64,000 nt of DNA from Deltaproteobacteria bacterium. GTDB lineage: Bacteria > Desulfobacterota > Desulfuromonadia > Geobacterales > Geobacteraceae. Location of the stretch: NCBI GenBank assembly GCA_009668975.1, contig SBEG01000014.1, positions 1 through 64,000 of the forward strand, read 5' to 3'. Made by a program: the position numbers and the translations under genes. Below the pieces are notes generated by a model. The model was not told the origin of the DNA, ran no database searches, and saw nothing but the letters and a program-made list of their open reading frames with translations. Below are positions 50,723 to 60,145 of this stretch, piece after piece. The first letter of the stretch is position 1, and each line of letters opens with the position of its first letter.

Positions 50723-52306
50723 GTGACAGCCAACAATTCCATTACACCAGCACTGCCCTGGATTGCCGCGATAACGAGCGGTGTGCTCATATTTGTGGGC
50801 TACGCAGGCTTTGACCAATTCTACCTCGAATGGTTCTGCCTTCTGCCGGTTCTGTGGGCGATCCGGGACCAGCGCCCCGGCCGGGCCTTCCAGATCGGTT
50901 GGCTCGCAGGCATCGTCATGAACATCGGCGGTTTCTACTGGGCCGTCCAGATGTTCCAGGAGTTCGCGGGGCTGGCCTGGCCGCTTGCCGTCCTCGGTTT
51001 GCTGCTGCTTGCCGCGGCCAACGGCTTCCTGGTCGCCGCCTGGGCGTGGGCCACGCGGCGGATAATCCGCGATACCGGCTGGAGCGTGGCCTGGGTTTCC
51101 CCGGTGGTATGGACTGCCCTGGAGAAGTTTTGGCCTGAACTGTTCCCGAATTACCTCGGTGCCAGCCAGTACAAGCTCCCCCTCGTGACCCAGGTAGCGG
51201 ATCTGACTGGTGTCCTCGGGGTCACCTTCATCCTCGTGTACTTCAATTCCACGCTCTTTGCGGTGCTTGAACAGTGGTTCCAGAACCGGCGAAGCGCCAT
51301 GCGTCAACTGCTGGTCCTTGTGGCGGTCATGGCAGCGGTGCTGATCTACGGCCAGGTCCGCATCAGCGCCGTGGACCGCCAGGCCGCAGTTGCCGAACAT
51401 CTGACCATCGGAATGATTCAGACCAACCGCGGCGCGGGCGACAAGCGCCATGACCCGGAAAACCTGCTCCGTGAGCACCAGGAGATGTCCCGGTCGCTTG
51501 TTGCCAGCCAGCCCCTCGACCTGATTGTCTGGCCGGAATCCGTCGTCAGCGTCAGGCTGATGTCCCGCGAGGGAAGCCTGCCAACCGAAATGCTTGGTGA
51601 TACGCACACGCCCACCCTGTTCGGTGCTGTCCTGCAACTCTGGGAGGAGAGGTCGGCCCCCCCGTATGGTTCTGCCCTGCTCGCGGACGGCGCCGGCCGG
51701 ATTCTCGGCATCTACGACAAGATGGTGCTGGTACCTTTCGGCGAGTACATCCCTTTTGGCGAGACCTTCCCGGCCCTGTATTCACTGCTGCCCGTGCCGG
51801 GCCGGTTCCAGCCGGGAAAGAGCCGCGAGCCGCTGCCGTTCGGAAAGTACCTGTTGTCGGTGAACATCTGCTACGAAGATATTTTTCCCGGCCATGTTCG
51901 CTCCCTGATGCGGGGCCGGCCCGACCGGCGCATTCCCGATGTGATGTTCAACCTGACCAACGACTCCTGGTACGGCAAAACGACCGAACCGGTTGAGCAC
52001 CTTGCCCTGGCCACCTTCCGTTCAATCGAGCATCGCCGCTCCCTGGTACGCTCCACCAACACCGGCATATCGGCCTTCGTGGACCCAGTCGGGCGTATCG
52101 TCACACGCAGCGGAATCTGGACCAGGGAGACACTGGTCGGCAGGGTGCCGATGATGCAAGGGCGCACCGTCTATGCGCTCCTGGGGGACTGGATCGGCTG
52201 GGTCTGTGCACTGATAGCCCTTGTCGGCATCGGCCGGCCGCTCCTCGTTTCAGCGCACCGAGGTGAGTCACCTCAGGTACTCCGTGAATCTGCAGTTCCT
52301 CAGTAA
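50723..52306 (+). CDS. lnt: apolipoprotein N-acyltransferase
   Basis: The 527-residue inner-membrane enzyme adds the third acyl chain to lipoproteins. Six or so N-terminal helices (about 10-220) are followed by a nitrilase domain with the catalytic Glu in VWPESVVS, Lys in YDKMVLVPFGEYIP, and Cys in NICYEDIFPG; NLTNDSWYG follows. A last helix closes the chain. It starts with GTG after AAGGACAG. The C-terminal 20 residues are polar and appear extra. Several lipoproteins in this window would be its substrates. Confidence 0.93.
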   Translation: MTANNSITPALPWIAAITSGVLIFVGYAGFDQFYLEWFCLLPVLWAIRDQRPGRAFQIGWLAGIVMNIGGFYWAVQMFQEFAGLAWPLAVLGLLLLAAANGFLVAAWAWATRRIIRDTGWSVAWVSPVVWTALEKFWPELFPNYLGASQYKLPLVTQVADLTGVLGVTFILVYFNSTLFAVLEQWFQNRRSAMRQLLVLVAVMAAVLIYGQVRISAVDRQAAVAEHLTIGMIQTNRGAGDKRHDPENLLREHQEMSRSLVASQPLDLIVWPESVVSVRLMSREGSLPTEMLGDTHTPTLFGAVLQLWEERSAPPYGSALLADGAGRILGIYDKMVLVPFGEYIPFGETFPALYSLLPVPGRFQPGKSREPLPFGKYLLSVNICYEDIFPGHVRSLMRGRPDRRIPDVMFNLTNDSWYGKTTEPVEHLALATFRSIEHRRSLVRSTNTGISAFVDPVGRIVTRSGIWTRETLVGRVPMMQGRTVYALLGDWIGWVCALIALVGIGRPLLVSAHRGESPQVLRESAVPQ

Positions 52307-52415
52307 AATAATCAGTCCAAGCCGAGCAAGCGCCTGCGGCGCGGGAAGTACCACCGGTGAAATTGGGCTAATGGGTGACCCCAGGTTCTCAATTCTCACT
52401 CAGAGGAGGTTCGCC

Positions 52416-53099
52416 ATGAAGATTCTCATTGTTCTCACATCTCATGATCAACTCGGTGATACGGGAGAAAAAACCGGTTTCTGGCTGGAAGAGTTTGCCG
52501 CGCCCTACTACCTGCTGAAGGATGCCGGGGCTGCGATCACGCTGGCTTCACCAAAGGGCGGTCAGCCGCCGCTCGATCCGAAAAGCGCTCTGCCCGAGAA
52601 CCAGACGGAATCAACGAAGCGTTTCAGCGGCGACAGCGCCGCTCAGGCTGAACTTGCAAAGACGAAGAAGCTGGCAGAGGTATCCGCGGACGAATTCGAT
52701 GCAATCTTCTACCCGGGCGGGCATGGCCCGATGTGGGACCTGGCAGGCAACGCGCTCTCCATCGCCCTGATCGAAGCCTTTGTGAAGGCCGGCAAGCCGG
52801 TCGCTGCCGTGTGTCACGCGCCGGTCGCGCTGGTCAATGCGAGAGGAAAGGACGGCGCGTATCTGGTCAAGGGCAAACGTGTGACCGGTTTCACAAATGA
52901 AGAAGAGGCAGCGGTGGGCCTGGCCGCGGTCGTGCCTTTCCTGTTGGAAGACCGTCTCAAGGAACGGGGCGGCATCTTCAGCCGGGCTGCCGATTGGGCT
53001 CCCCACGTCCAGGTGGACGGCAAGCTGGAGACCGGCCAGAACCCGGCTTCTTCGGGACCTGCGGCGGAGGAGCTGCTGAAGCTGCTTCGCACTGTTTGA
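52416..53099 (+). CDS. DJ-1/PfpI (Hsp31-like) family protein
   Basis: The 227-residue protein has the class I glutamine-amidotransferase-like fold with the nucleophile in AVCHAP, preceded by FYPGGHGPMWDL; the pattern KTGFWLEEFAAPYY is shared with Hsp31-type glyoxalase III/deglycase proteins. It should act on reactive aldehydes such as methylglyoxal. The start at 52416 has AGAGGAGG 5 nt away; a longer frame from 52221 overlaps lnt and is rejected. Confidence 0.9.
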   Translation: MKILIVLTSHDQLGDTGEKTGFWLEEFAAPYYLLKDAGAAITLASPKGGQPPLDPKSALPENQTESTKRFSGDSAAQAELAKTKKLAEVSADEFDAIFYPGGHGPMWDLAGNALSIALIEAFVKAGKPVAAVCHAPVALVNARGKDGAYLVKGKRVTGFTNEEEAAVGLAAVVPFLLEDRLKERGGIFSRAADWAPHVQVDGKLETGQNPASSGPAAEELLKLLRTV

Positions 53100-53267
53100 G
53101 CTTCGGTGGGAAATCGCGGGAAAAAGGGGCCGGGTTTTCATTGAACCTGACCAATAAAGGTGTCGGGTCGGCGTGTACAACAGTGGACAAGGTAGGGACA
53201 CATAGAGTATGAATACAAAGGCGGTTTATTTGAAGTATGATGCTGTCCGAAAAGCATAAATAGGTCG

Positions 53268-53290
53268 GGGGGCGTTCTTGTTTTTTAGTG
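53268..53290. repeat. half copy of the 70-bp element
   Basis: GGGGGCGTTCTTGTTTT, identical to the left arm at 48784, followed by TTAGTG. The right arm is missing. Confidence 0.5.
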
Positions 53291-53327
53291 TTTTGATATT
53301 ATGACAAGGTCACAGGAGGAGGGTAGG

Positions 53328-54179
53328 ATGGGTGTGTTTCTACGAAATTCGGTTCTGGTGATGTTTGTGTGGCTGATGCTGGCCGGGATCTGTTTTGGTA
53401 AGCAGGTTTATCTGAGTGACGGCAGTATGATTGATTGCGAATCATTCTGGCGTCGTGGTGACAAGGTTGTCGTCAAGATCAACCGGGACACGGTGCTCGA
53501 ATTCGCCCGGAGCGAGATTGATGAGCGCCGGACTTTCGTCAAGGCCGTAAAAAAACCGCGTAAGGTGAAGCGTAATAAAATTGCCGCTGCAACTGTGTCA
53601 GACAAAGCAGCGACGACTGTTCGTACTGCTGAAGCCGCTCCCGCTCCGTCAAATCCTTCTGCTGCAGCTCCAGCGGCAAATCCGGAACCGGCCCCTGTTC
53701 AGGCCCCGCCTGCCGAGGAGCAAACGGTTCAGACTGAAGCGGCTCAACCGTCTAATGCTGCTCCTGCTCCTACTCCAGTCCCTGACCAGGCAGCAGCGCC
53801 TCAGGGGTTGCCAACCGCCATCCCGGAAGTCAATGCCCTGTTTGCCGGAAGCGTCGTTACCATTCTACTTGTGCTGGGGGCCGTAAGCCTCCTAATTATT
53901 ATCGCGATGTGGGTCGTCTATACCAAGGCGGGCCAGGCCGGCTGGAAGAGCCTGGTGCCGATCTACAACATCTACATCCTGCTCCTGATCTCCGGTGTCC
54001 CGGGATGGTGGCTGATTTTGTTGCTGATCCCTCTTGTCGGCCTGGTATTTCACCTCCTGGCCATGCTCGCCCTGGCGAAAAAGTTCGGCAAAGGGACGCT
54101 GTTCGGGATCGGACTGTTCATTTTGCCGATAATCTTTTACCCGCTGCTGGCCTTTGGCGGTGCGCGGTATGAAGGATAG
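53328..54179 (+). CDS. DUF5684-like membrane protein with exported N-terminal part
   Basis: The 283-residue protein has a signal-like N-terminal helix (about 8-25), a small domain (QVYLSDGSMIDCESFWRRGD) that resembles short SH3-like strand pairs, a Pro/Ala/Glu-rich linker of about 100 residues, and four C-terminal helices with KAGQAGWKSLVPIYNIYILL and AKKFGKGTLFGIGLFILP, the DUF5684 pattern. It probably anchors in the inner membrane with the linker outside. Function unknown. Start at 53328 has AGGAGG 5 nt away. Confidence 0.78.
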   Translation: MGVFLRNSVLVMFVWLMLAGICFGKQVYLSDGSMIDCESFWRRGDKVVVKINRDTVLEFARSEIDERRTFVKAVKKPRKVKRNKIAAATVSDKAATTVRTAEAAPAPSNPSAAAPAANPEPAPVQAPPAEEQTVQTEAAQPSNAAPAPTPVPDQAAAPQGLPTAIPEVNALFAGSVVTILLVLGAVSLLIIIAMWVVYTKAGQAGWKSLVPIYNIYILLLISGVPGWWLILLLIPLVGLVFHLLAMLALAKKFGKGTLFGIGLFILPIIFYPLLAFGGARYEG

Positions 54180-54194
54180 GCTGAAGTTCAGAGC

Positions 54195-54227
54195 AGACCT
54201 GCCAGGTTTTGAAAACCTGGCAGGTGT
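54195..54227. repeat. 33-bp interspersed palindrome, copy 2
   Basis: AGACCTGCCAGGTTTT-G-AAAACCTGGCAGGTGT; differs from copy 1 at the centre and at one arm base. It lies 15 bp after the DUF5684-like stop. Confidence 0.82.
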
Positions 54228-54266
54228 TTGTACTTGGCGTCTTTCTCGAAAATGAGGTAATTGCCC

Positions 54267-54728
54267 ATGAAAATGAGGCGATCCATTCTTTTGTTTCTGC
54301 TGGTTGCCGCTTTAGCTGCCCTTGGCATGTCAGGTTGCTCCTCTGCTCCAGCCAGGGAAGTGGTCTCCACCGGGGAGGCACCAGCGGCCATTGGGCCTTA
54401 TTCCCAAGCCGTCAGGTTCGGTAACCTGCTGTTCCTCTCCGGGCAGATCCCGCTTGATCCCAGGACCAATCTGGTGATAACCGGACCCATCAAAGTACAG
54501 ACACAGCAGGTGCTGGTGAATCTGAGGGCCGTACTGGCCGCGAATGGCATGACTCCGGATGATGTGGTGTCGACGACGGTCTACCTCAAGGACCTGAACG
54601 ATTTCGTTGCCATGAATGCCGTCTACGCTGGATTCTTCAAAGAAAAACCGCCTGCCCGCGCAACGGTGCAGGTGTCGCGTCTGCCCCGCGATGTGCTGGT
54701 GGAGATCTCTGCGATTGCTGCGAAGTAG
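54267..54728 (+). CDS. RidA-family protein with lipoprotein signal
   Basis: The 153-residue product is a RidA/YjgF domain (IGPYSQAVRFGNLLFLSGQI, then VVSTTVYLKDLNDF and PARATVQVSRLPRD with the substrate Arg) preceded by a Sec lipoprotein signal with lipobox GMSGC near residue 24. RidA proteins deaminate reactive enamines/imines, normally in the cytoplasm; a lipid-anchored copy would act in the envelope. The domain ends VEISAIAA as usual and is complete. A GAGGT ribosome site precedes the ATG. Confidence 0.88.
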   Translation: MKMRRSILLFLLVAALAALGMSGCSSAPAREVVSTGEAPAAIGPYSQAVRFGNLLFLSGQIPLDPRTNLVITGPIKVQTQQVLVNLRAVLAANGMTPDDVVSTTVYLKDLNDFVAMNAVYAGFFKEKPPARATVQVSRLPRDVLVEISAIAAK

Positions 54729-54735
54729 GCCGTAG

Positions 54736-54943
54736 GTGACTATTCCCGAGGGTAACCTATTTCATGATGGGCGATAACCGCGACAACAGTGCGGACTCAC
54801 GATACTTCGGATTAGTCGATCGCTCCCTTGATGTCGGCCGGGCGACCTCAGTGGTTATTTCTCTCGACAGCACGGATAGATATCAGCCGCGTTGGAAGCG
54901 CTTTTTTCCGGGTTGCTCTGACTTCCCGGAATATCCATGCTAG
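54736..54943 (+). pseudogene. lepB: fossil of signal peptidase I C-terminus
   Basis: Directly after the RidA gene the sequence encodes VTIPEGNLF, then one extra base at 54763 shifts the frame, and then MMGDNRDNSADSRYFGLV up to the stop at 54941-54943. Together they spell the conserved end of LepB, including box E GDNRDNSxDSR. The catalytic Ser and Lys regions are absent, so the fragment cannot be active. It is about 68 codons in all. Confidence 0.85.
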
Positions 54944-55008
54944 GTGCAGGAGCTGCACTTTTGAAATAAGGGAAAAATGACTGAGATGGATCGGCTGAAG
55001 CTCAGACC

Positions 55009-55041
55009 AGACCTGCCAGGTTTTCAAAACCTGGCAGGTCT
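55009..55041. repeat. 33-bp interspersed palindrome, copy 3
   Basis: Identical to copy 1 in both arms and centre. It lies between the lepB fossil and the convergent kinase gene and could act as a shared terminator. Confidence 0.85.
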
Positions 55042-55076
55042 TTGTGCGGAGAGATACTTTTTGCTGCTGGAAAACA

Positions 55077-58000
55077 TCACGCTACTTTGACCTCTATCCT
55101 GAATTGTGCACCACTGCCGGTGTTTGCGGCAGACAGCGTCCCGCCCATGTTTTTCTCGATGATATTTTTTGACATATACAACCCGATCCCGCTGCCGTCG
55201 CTCGATTCATTGGTCGTAAAATAAAAATCGAAGATCTTGTCGATGATTGTCTCGGGAATGCCCCCGGCATTGTCCGTTACCGTGACGACCGTCCTGGCGC
55301 CATCCGCGAAAGCACGTATTATCACCCTGGGATTTGCCGTTCCCCGTGCCCTGAAGACATCCCGCGCGTTGGCCAGAATGTTGAGAAGCACCTGGGCATA
55401 TTCCTTTGGATAGCCGAACGCGGCCAATCCGGGATCGGCATCCAGTTCAACCGCTATGGAGTGAAAGCTGAGGGCCGGCGCGATGAAAGCGAGGGCCTGG
55501 TCGATGGATTCTTTGATGTTGAACACCTTTTTTTCTTTATCCGGCCGGTAAAATCCCCTGAAGACATCCATGGTTTGTGCCATATGATCCAGCAAGGCCA
55601 TGGTGATACAGACGGTTTCTTTGGTGAATTCAGGTGTCAGTCCCCCCGTTGACGCGGTTTCTCCCAGATCCTGGATGACAAGTGAAAGGGAAGTAAGCGG
55701 CTGTTTCCACTGGTGGGCGATATGATCCAGCATCTCCCCCAAAGCCGCCTGGCGGTTCTGCTGAATGAGCATGACATCTTTTTCCCGGTTTTTCGCTACC
55801 TCTTCCTCGACCCTGAGCTCAAGGGTTTCGTTCAGATCCTCAAGCAGCTGCTTCTGCCGCTGAAGCTCCTCCTCGGACAGTTTACGTTCGGTTATGTCGA
55901 TGATCATAGTATGCTTCGACATTCTCCCGTCAGCACTACGGATGGGAATATTCACCGCGTAATACCAGCGATTGTCCTTGGGGCTGAATATCTCCCGATG
56001 GACCGTTTCCCCGGCGAATACCCGGTCGTTGACGCAACCGGCACAGACGGAATCCACGTCGTGAATGACCTTGTAGCAATATTCGCCAACGGCATCGCGG
56101 CCTGTCCGTTCGATCAGCTTCCTGTTCATGAACTCGATGCGATAATCCCGGGAAGATATATAGATAAGCCCGTCGAAGGAATCCACTAACGCCTGGTATT
56201 TCTCCCTGCTCGCACGGATCGCATCCTCGGCTCGCTTGCGCTCGGTGACGTCGATGATGATCCCTTCGAAGTTTTTGACGCCTCCCGCGGCGTCACGTTC
56301 GATATTGCTATGTTCGTTTACCCAGCGGATTTCCCCGCCCTTGGTCCTGATCCGGTATTCCAGGCGGAATTGGCCGGCTCCGTCATTGCAAAATTCGTGG
56401 ACCTCCCGGGTTACGCGCTCCAGGTCGTCAGGGTGCAGTATTGAAGAATAAGCGATGGCTCCGGAAAGAAACTCATCAGGGGTATAACCGAACTGGATGA
56501 TATTTCCGGAAACCAGCTCAACGGGCCACGCATCGTCACCCTTCCAGCGGAAAAGCACTACCGGACTGTGTTCCACCACCAGATTGGCTTTGCTCAGTGT
56601 TTCCGTCAGTTTGTCACGCTCGGCCAATGAATGCGCCAGCTTGATATTGGCATAGCTGAGCCTCGAAAACATGTCGGTGAGCCCCAGGAAAATAGCCTTC
56701 CCCATGTTCACGAGTTCTTCGCTCTGGCGGGGCACGGCTTCCAGTGCGGCGATGTACTCCTCTTCGGGGAAGCCGTACTTTCTCGCCTGCGCACGGAAAA
56801 GGTCGTAATCGATCTCCTCGCCGGCAAAAAAGAACTGCCCCATGAAGAGATTGCCCATATGTCTTCCCCCGACAATGATTGGGGTCACCAGGTGCCACAT
56901 GTTATTTTTGCAGCGGTACGTCCTGAACTCTCCCTGCGGGATGCCAATCGTGAGGTCCGAATCACTTTCAAGGCATTTCTTCAGAGTTTCCGGATGCATA
57001 CGGTGAAATTTGGAGCAGATATCCTGCCAGCCCACATCCACCAGCACCTGTCCCTTGAGATCGATTATGCTCATTTTGTGGCCGGTGATGCGATAGAGGT
57101 TTTCCATGAACGACTGGATCTGCGGGGCATCCAGAATGTCGGCAAGGTCCAGTTCGCCGATATCGCCTTCGGGGTCGAGAATGCTCTCCAGTTTCCGCCT
57201 TACGCTCGACTCGCTTTCCCGTAACGCCTCCTCCGCCCGTTTGCGCTCGGTTATGTCCTTGACAAATGAGATGCCGTACCTCTTTCCTCTGAAATCCAGA
57301 ACGTTGGCGGTGATTTCAACGGGAAATGTGGTGCTGTCCCTGCGCTGGTGAGTTGTCTGAAAAGTCGCAGGGCCCCCTTCATCCAGAATTTCTTTCAGCT
57401 CCAGCATTTTCTCCCGGGTTATTTCCGGATCTATATCGAAAACGCTGATCGCGCACAGTTCCTCACTGGAATACCCGAGACTCTTGCAGGCATGCTCGTT
57501 CACATTGAAGATAGTGCCGGCCTCATCGCTCTGATAAATGCCTATTCCCGCCTTGTCGATACAGAACTGGGACAAGAGCAGCGCCTCATCCGCCCGTTTG
57601 CGTTCAGTGATGTCTTTTACGAAAGAAACGTTGATACTCTGTTCTTTATCCTGCGATTCCAGATACGTGACCGTTATCTCTACCGGGAAGGTCGAGCCAT
57701 CCTTGCGGAGATGCCGCGATTCAAAGGTCCTGGAGCCTGAGGCCTGCGTAGTTTTCCGGTGGTCCCGGAATGCCTCATGGTTGAAGGTAGGATCAATGTC
57801 AAAAACCGTCATCGAACAGAGTTCTTCAGGGGTATAACCAAGAGTCCGGCAGGTATACTCATTGGCGTAGAGTATCTTTCCTTCCTCCGAGATTCGATGT
57901 ATGCCGATTGCTGCCTTATCCACCAGGAACTTGGCCAGTTCCAGTTCCGCGATGGCCCGCTTCTGTTCGGTGATATCGCGGCTTACGCCAACAACTCCGA

Positions 58001-59804
58001 GAATTTCCCCGTCCAGGTCGAAAAAGGGCGTCTTGAGCGTCTCCAGCAGAACACGTCGTCCGTCCGGATAATCGATCCATTCCTCATTGCGCCGGGATTC
58101 CTCGGTCGACAGTATTTCCAGGTCCATTTCCCGGAACGCATCGGCAACGTCCCTGCTGAAGATATCCAGGTCAGTGCGGCCCACCAGGTCTTTTTCCGAG
58201 CGTCCGGCAAAGGCCTCGAAAGCCTTGTTGCAGCCAAGGTACGCCCTGTTGCAGTCCTTGTAGAATATGAGATCAGGTATGGCATCGATCAGGGTGCGCA
58301 TGAATTTGTTCTTTTGGGCGAGCGCGCAGGCCAGTTTTCGCTGGGTCAGCTCGCTCTTTCTCAGCTGTTCCTCCGCTTGCTTACGCTCGGTGATGTCCGT
58401 CACGAAACAGCAATTGTATTCCTTGCCGTCGAAAACCAGCAGATTGGAACGGATTTCCACCGGGTAGACACGGCCATCCTTTGCACGATGACAGGTTTCG
58501 AAGGTATCCGTGCCCTTCTCGTGCAGAACCTGCCATAAGTGGACAACCCTCTCTGGAGGGCAGGTCGGGTCGATATCCGGTACCGACATCATCACCAGCT
58601 CGTCGCGTGTGTAACCCAGTGCCTGGCAGGCCGCATCGTTGACGTAAAAGAACTGTCCATCATTCGTGATCCAGAATGCCTGATCCACCGACCGGTCAAC
58701 GGCAAACTGGGTGAAACGCAGCGCCTGAACTGTTTCCGTCAGTTCTGTCGTTCGCTCCTCGACGCGTCTTTCGAGTTCGTCGCGGGCACGCGCCAGCTCT
58801 TCTTCCATACGTCTGCGCTCGACCAGCTCAGTCTCAAGTTCCCCGGTCCTCAGTCTGACCTGCCGTGCAAGGGCCCTGTTCCAGGCAATGATGCCGGCGG
58901 CACTCAGCAGTATCATGATGAAAGCTGCCAGGAAGCCTGTCCGGACTTCTTTGCTGGTAAGTCGCGACCGGGGTTCCACGGACAGCCACTTTTTATAAAT
59001 GGCTTCTTTCTCATCGGCACTGATTGCGGCGAGACCCTTTTCCAGAATTCCGTTCAGCTCCGGCCAGTCTTTCCGCGTGCAAAAACCCATCCGGTAAAAA
59101 TATCCGGATTCGCCGACGACCCGAAGATTGGTAATTCCCTCTTTTTCGAGGTAATAGGTTGCCGTCGCTAGGTTTTCAACAAAAGCGTCACTCAGGCCGA
59201 AGGCGACTTTCCGCAATCCGGTTTGAACATCGGCTGTCAGGTCAAGGTGTACTTTCGGATAGTTGTAAGCGATGAAATTGTGCGCCGCATAGTCGGACAC
59301 CACCGAAACCTTCATTCCGGTCAGTTTTTCCAGCGTGAGAGTGCCTTTGACTTTCTCGCGGGCGATGATCACAACGGGAAATTCAAGGAAAGGGCTGGTG
59401 AAGAGCAGGTATTCGGCGCGTTGCGGGGTTTTCGTCGCCACATACGCATCGATCTGTCTGCTTTTGGCTTTACTGATGATTTCATCCCAGTTAGGTAGAT
59501 GGACGATTTGAATGCGGATGCCGAGCTTTTTTTCGATATGTGCAACGTAATCCGCTGTTATGCCTTGGTACCTGCCGTTCCTGTCAAAATACTCGACCGG
59601 GGGAAAGTCCGGATCGGGCGCCAGGCGAATGACCGGATGATCCTTGAGCCAGGCCCTTTCCGCTGTACTCAACAGATCAGGGTGTTCCTTTGTTGGCTTC
59701 CGGTTCAATGCCACTGCAGCCAGGACTACAAACAAAAAAAGCGCTCCTGTCAGCCAAAGCCAACGGGAACGCTTCTTTATTTCAGGGATGATTGCATGTA
59801 GCAT
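55077..59804 (-). CDS. multi-PAS sensor histidine kinase with SBP_bac_3 and PocR domains
   Basis: The 1575-residue kinase has, in order: a membrane helix (about 14-33), a periplasmic solute-binding SBP_bac_3 domain (about 55-280), a second helix (about 290-310), a coiled coil, four PAS domains (about 370-870), a PocR sensory domain (about 890-1060, Cys-rich: LKKCLESD, TYRCKNNMWHL), two more PAS domains, of which the last holds CYKVIHDVDSVCAGC, a coiled coil, and the kinase core. The phospho-acceptor His is in AHQWKQPL; the ATPase boxes are NILANARD, DNAGGIP and GSGIGLYMSKN. No response regulator gene is near. The ligand is probably an amino acid or small organic molecule. Confidence 0.93.
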   Translation of the reverse strand: MLHAIIPEIKKRSRWLWLTGALFLFVVLAAVALNRKPTKEHPDLLSTAERAWLKDHPVIRLAPDPDFPPVEYFDRNGRYQGITADYVAHIEKKLGIRIQIVHLPNWDEIISKAKSRQIDAYVATKTPQRAEYLLFTSPFLEFPVVIIAREKVKGTLTLEKLTGMKVSVVSDYAAHNFIAYNYPKVHLDLTADVQTGLRKVAFGLSDAFVENLATATYYLEKEGITNLRVVGESGYFYRMGFCTRKDWPELNGILEKGLAAISADEKEAIYKKWLSVEPRSRLTSKEVRTGFLAAFIMILLSAAGIIAWNRALARQVRLRTGELETELVERRRMEEELARARDELERRVEERTTELTETVQALRFTQFAVDRSVDQAFWITNDGQFFYVNDAACQALGYTRDELVMMSVPDIDPTCPPERVVHLWQVLHEKGTDTFETCHRAKDGRVYPVEIRSNLLVFDGKEYNCCFVTDITERKQAEEQLRKSELTQRKLACALAQKNKFMRTLIDAIPDLIFYKDCNRAYLGCNKAFEAFAGRSEKDLVGRTDLDIFSRDVADAFREMDLEILSTEESRRNEEWIDYPDGRRVLLETLKTPFFDLDGEILGVVGVSRDITEQKRAIAELELAKFLVDKAAIGIHRISEEGKILYANEYTCRTLGYTPEELCSMTVFDIDPTFNHEAFRDHRKTTQASGSRTFESRHLRKDGSTFPVEITVTYLESQDKEQSINVSFVKDITERKRADEALLLSQFCIDKAGIGIYQSDEAGTIFNVNEHACKSLGYSSEELCAISVFDIDPEITREKMLELKEILDEGGPATFQTTHQRRDSTTFPVEITANVLDFRGKRYGISFVKDITERKRAEEALRESESSVRRKLESILDPEGDIGELDLADILDAPQIQSFMENLYRITGHKMSIIDLKGQVLVDVGWQDICSKFHRMHPETLKKCLESDSDLTIGIPQGEFRTYRCKNNMWHLVTPIIVGGRHMGNLFMGQFFFAGEEIDYDLFRAQARKYGFPEEEYIAALEAVPRQSEELVNMGKAIFLGLTDMFSRLSYANIKLAHSLAERDKLTETLSKANLVVEHSPVVLFRWKGDDAWPVELVSGNIIQFGYTPDEFLSGAIAYSSILHPDDLERVTREVHEFCNDGAGQFRLEYRIRTKGGEIRWVNEHSNIERDAAGGVKNFEGIIIDVTERKRAEDAIRASREKYQALVDSFDGLIYISSRDYRIEFMNRKLIERTGRDAVGEYCYKVIHDVDSVCAGCVNDRVFAGETVHREIFSPKDNRWYYAVNIPIRSADGRMSKHTMIIDITERKLSEEELQRQKQLLEDLNETLELRVEEEVAKNREKDVMLIQQNRQAALGEMLDHIAHQWKQPLTSLSLVIQDLGETASTGGLTPEFTKETVCITMALLDHMAQTMDVFRGFYRPDKEKKVFNIKESIDQALAFIAPALSFHSIAVELDADPGLAAFGYPKEYAQVLLNILANARDVFRARGTANPRVIIRAFADGARTVVTVTDNAGGIPETIIDKIFDFYFTTNESSDGSGIGLYMSKNIIEKNMGGTLSAANTGSGAQFRIEVKVA

Positions 59805-60145
59805 TCACCTGCCCCCATAATTCAATCTCGTGTTGATGTTTAATAAATCTGAATTTTAGCGGTGTCCTTATGTAATAGTGTACACAGTTTGCGTTCGGAA
59901 ATTACCATTCTTATATGCCTAATTCAATAAATATTTCCTAAGCTGGTATTTTCTTAATAAAGGAGGAAAGTATCGGTTGAAGTTTTGACCAGATTTGCTC
60001 CAGGTATCTGCCCTTCAGCATTACCCTGTCCTTCAATAAACTAGTACAAATCCATGATCTTTTCCCTTATTATGGGTTTCGCCGGTGGTAAATCGGCTTG
60101 ACTGGGAAATAGTGCAGCTCTCTGGAACTGAGAGGAGTAATCGGC
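59805..60145. other. divergent intergenic region
   Basis: AT-rich DNA between the kinase gene and the HELGH gene, containing promoters for both, though no good -35/-10 pair was found. No gene or repeat seen. Confidence 0.4.

Noticed and set aside
50457..50726. 89-codon frame overlapping the lnt start by 4 bp
   Set aside because: The overlap is suggestive, but the frame runs through a repeat hairpin, has no ribosome site and matches no family.
52221..52415. N-terminal extension of the DJ-1/PfpI gene into lnt
   Set aside because: A strong ribosome site precedes the ATG at 52416 and homology begins there.
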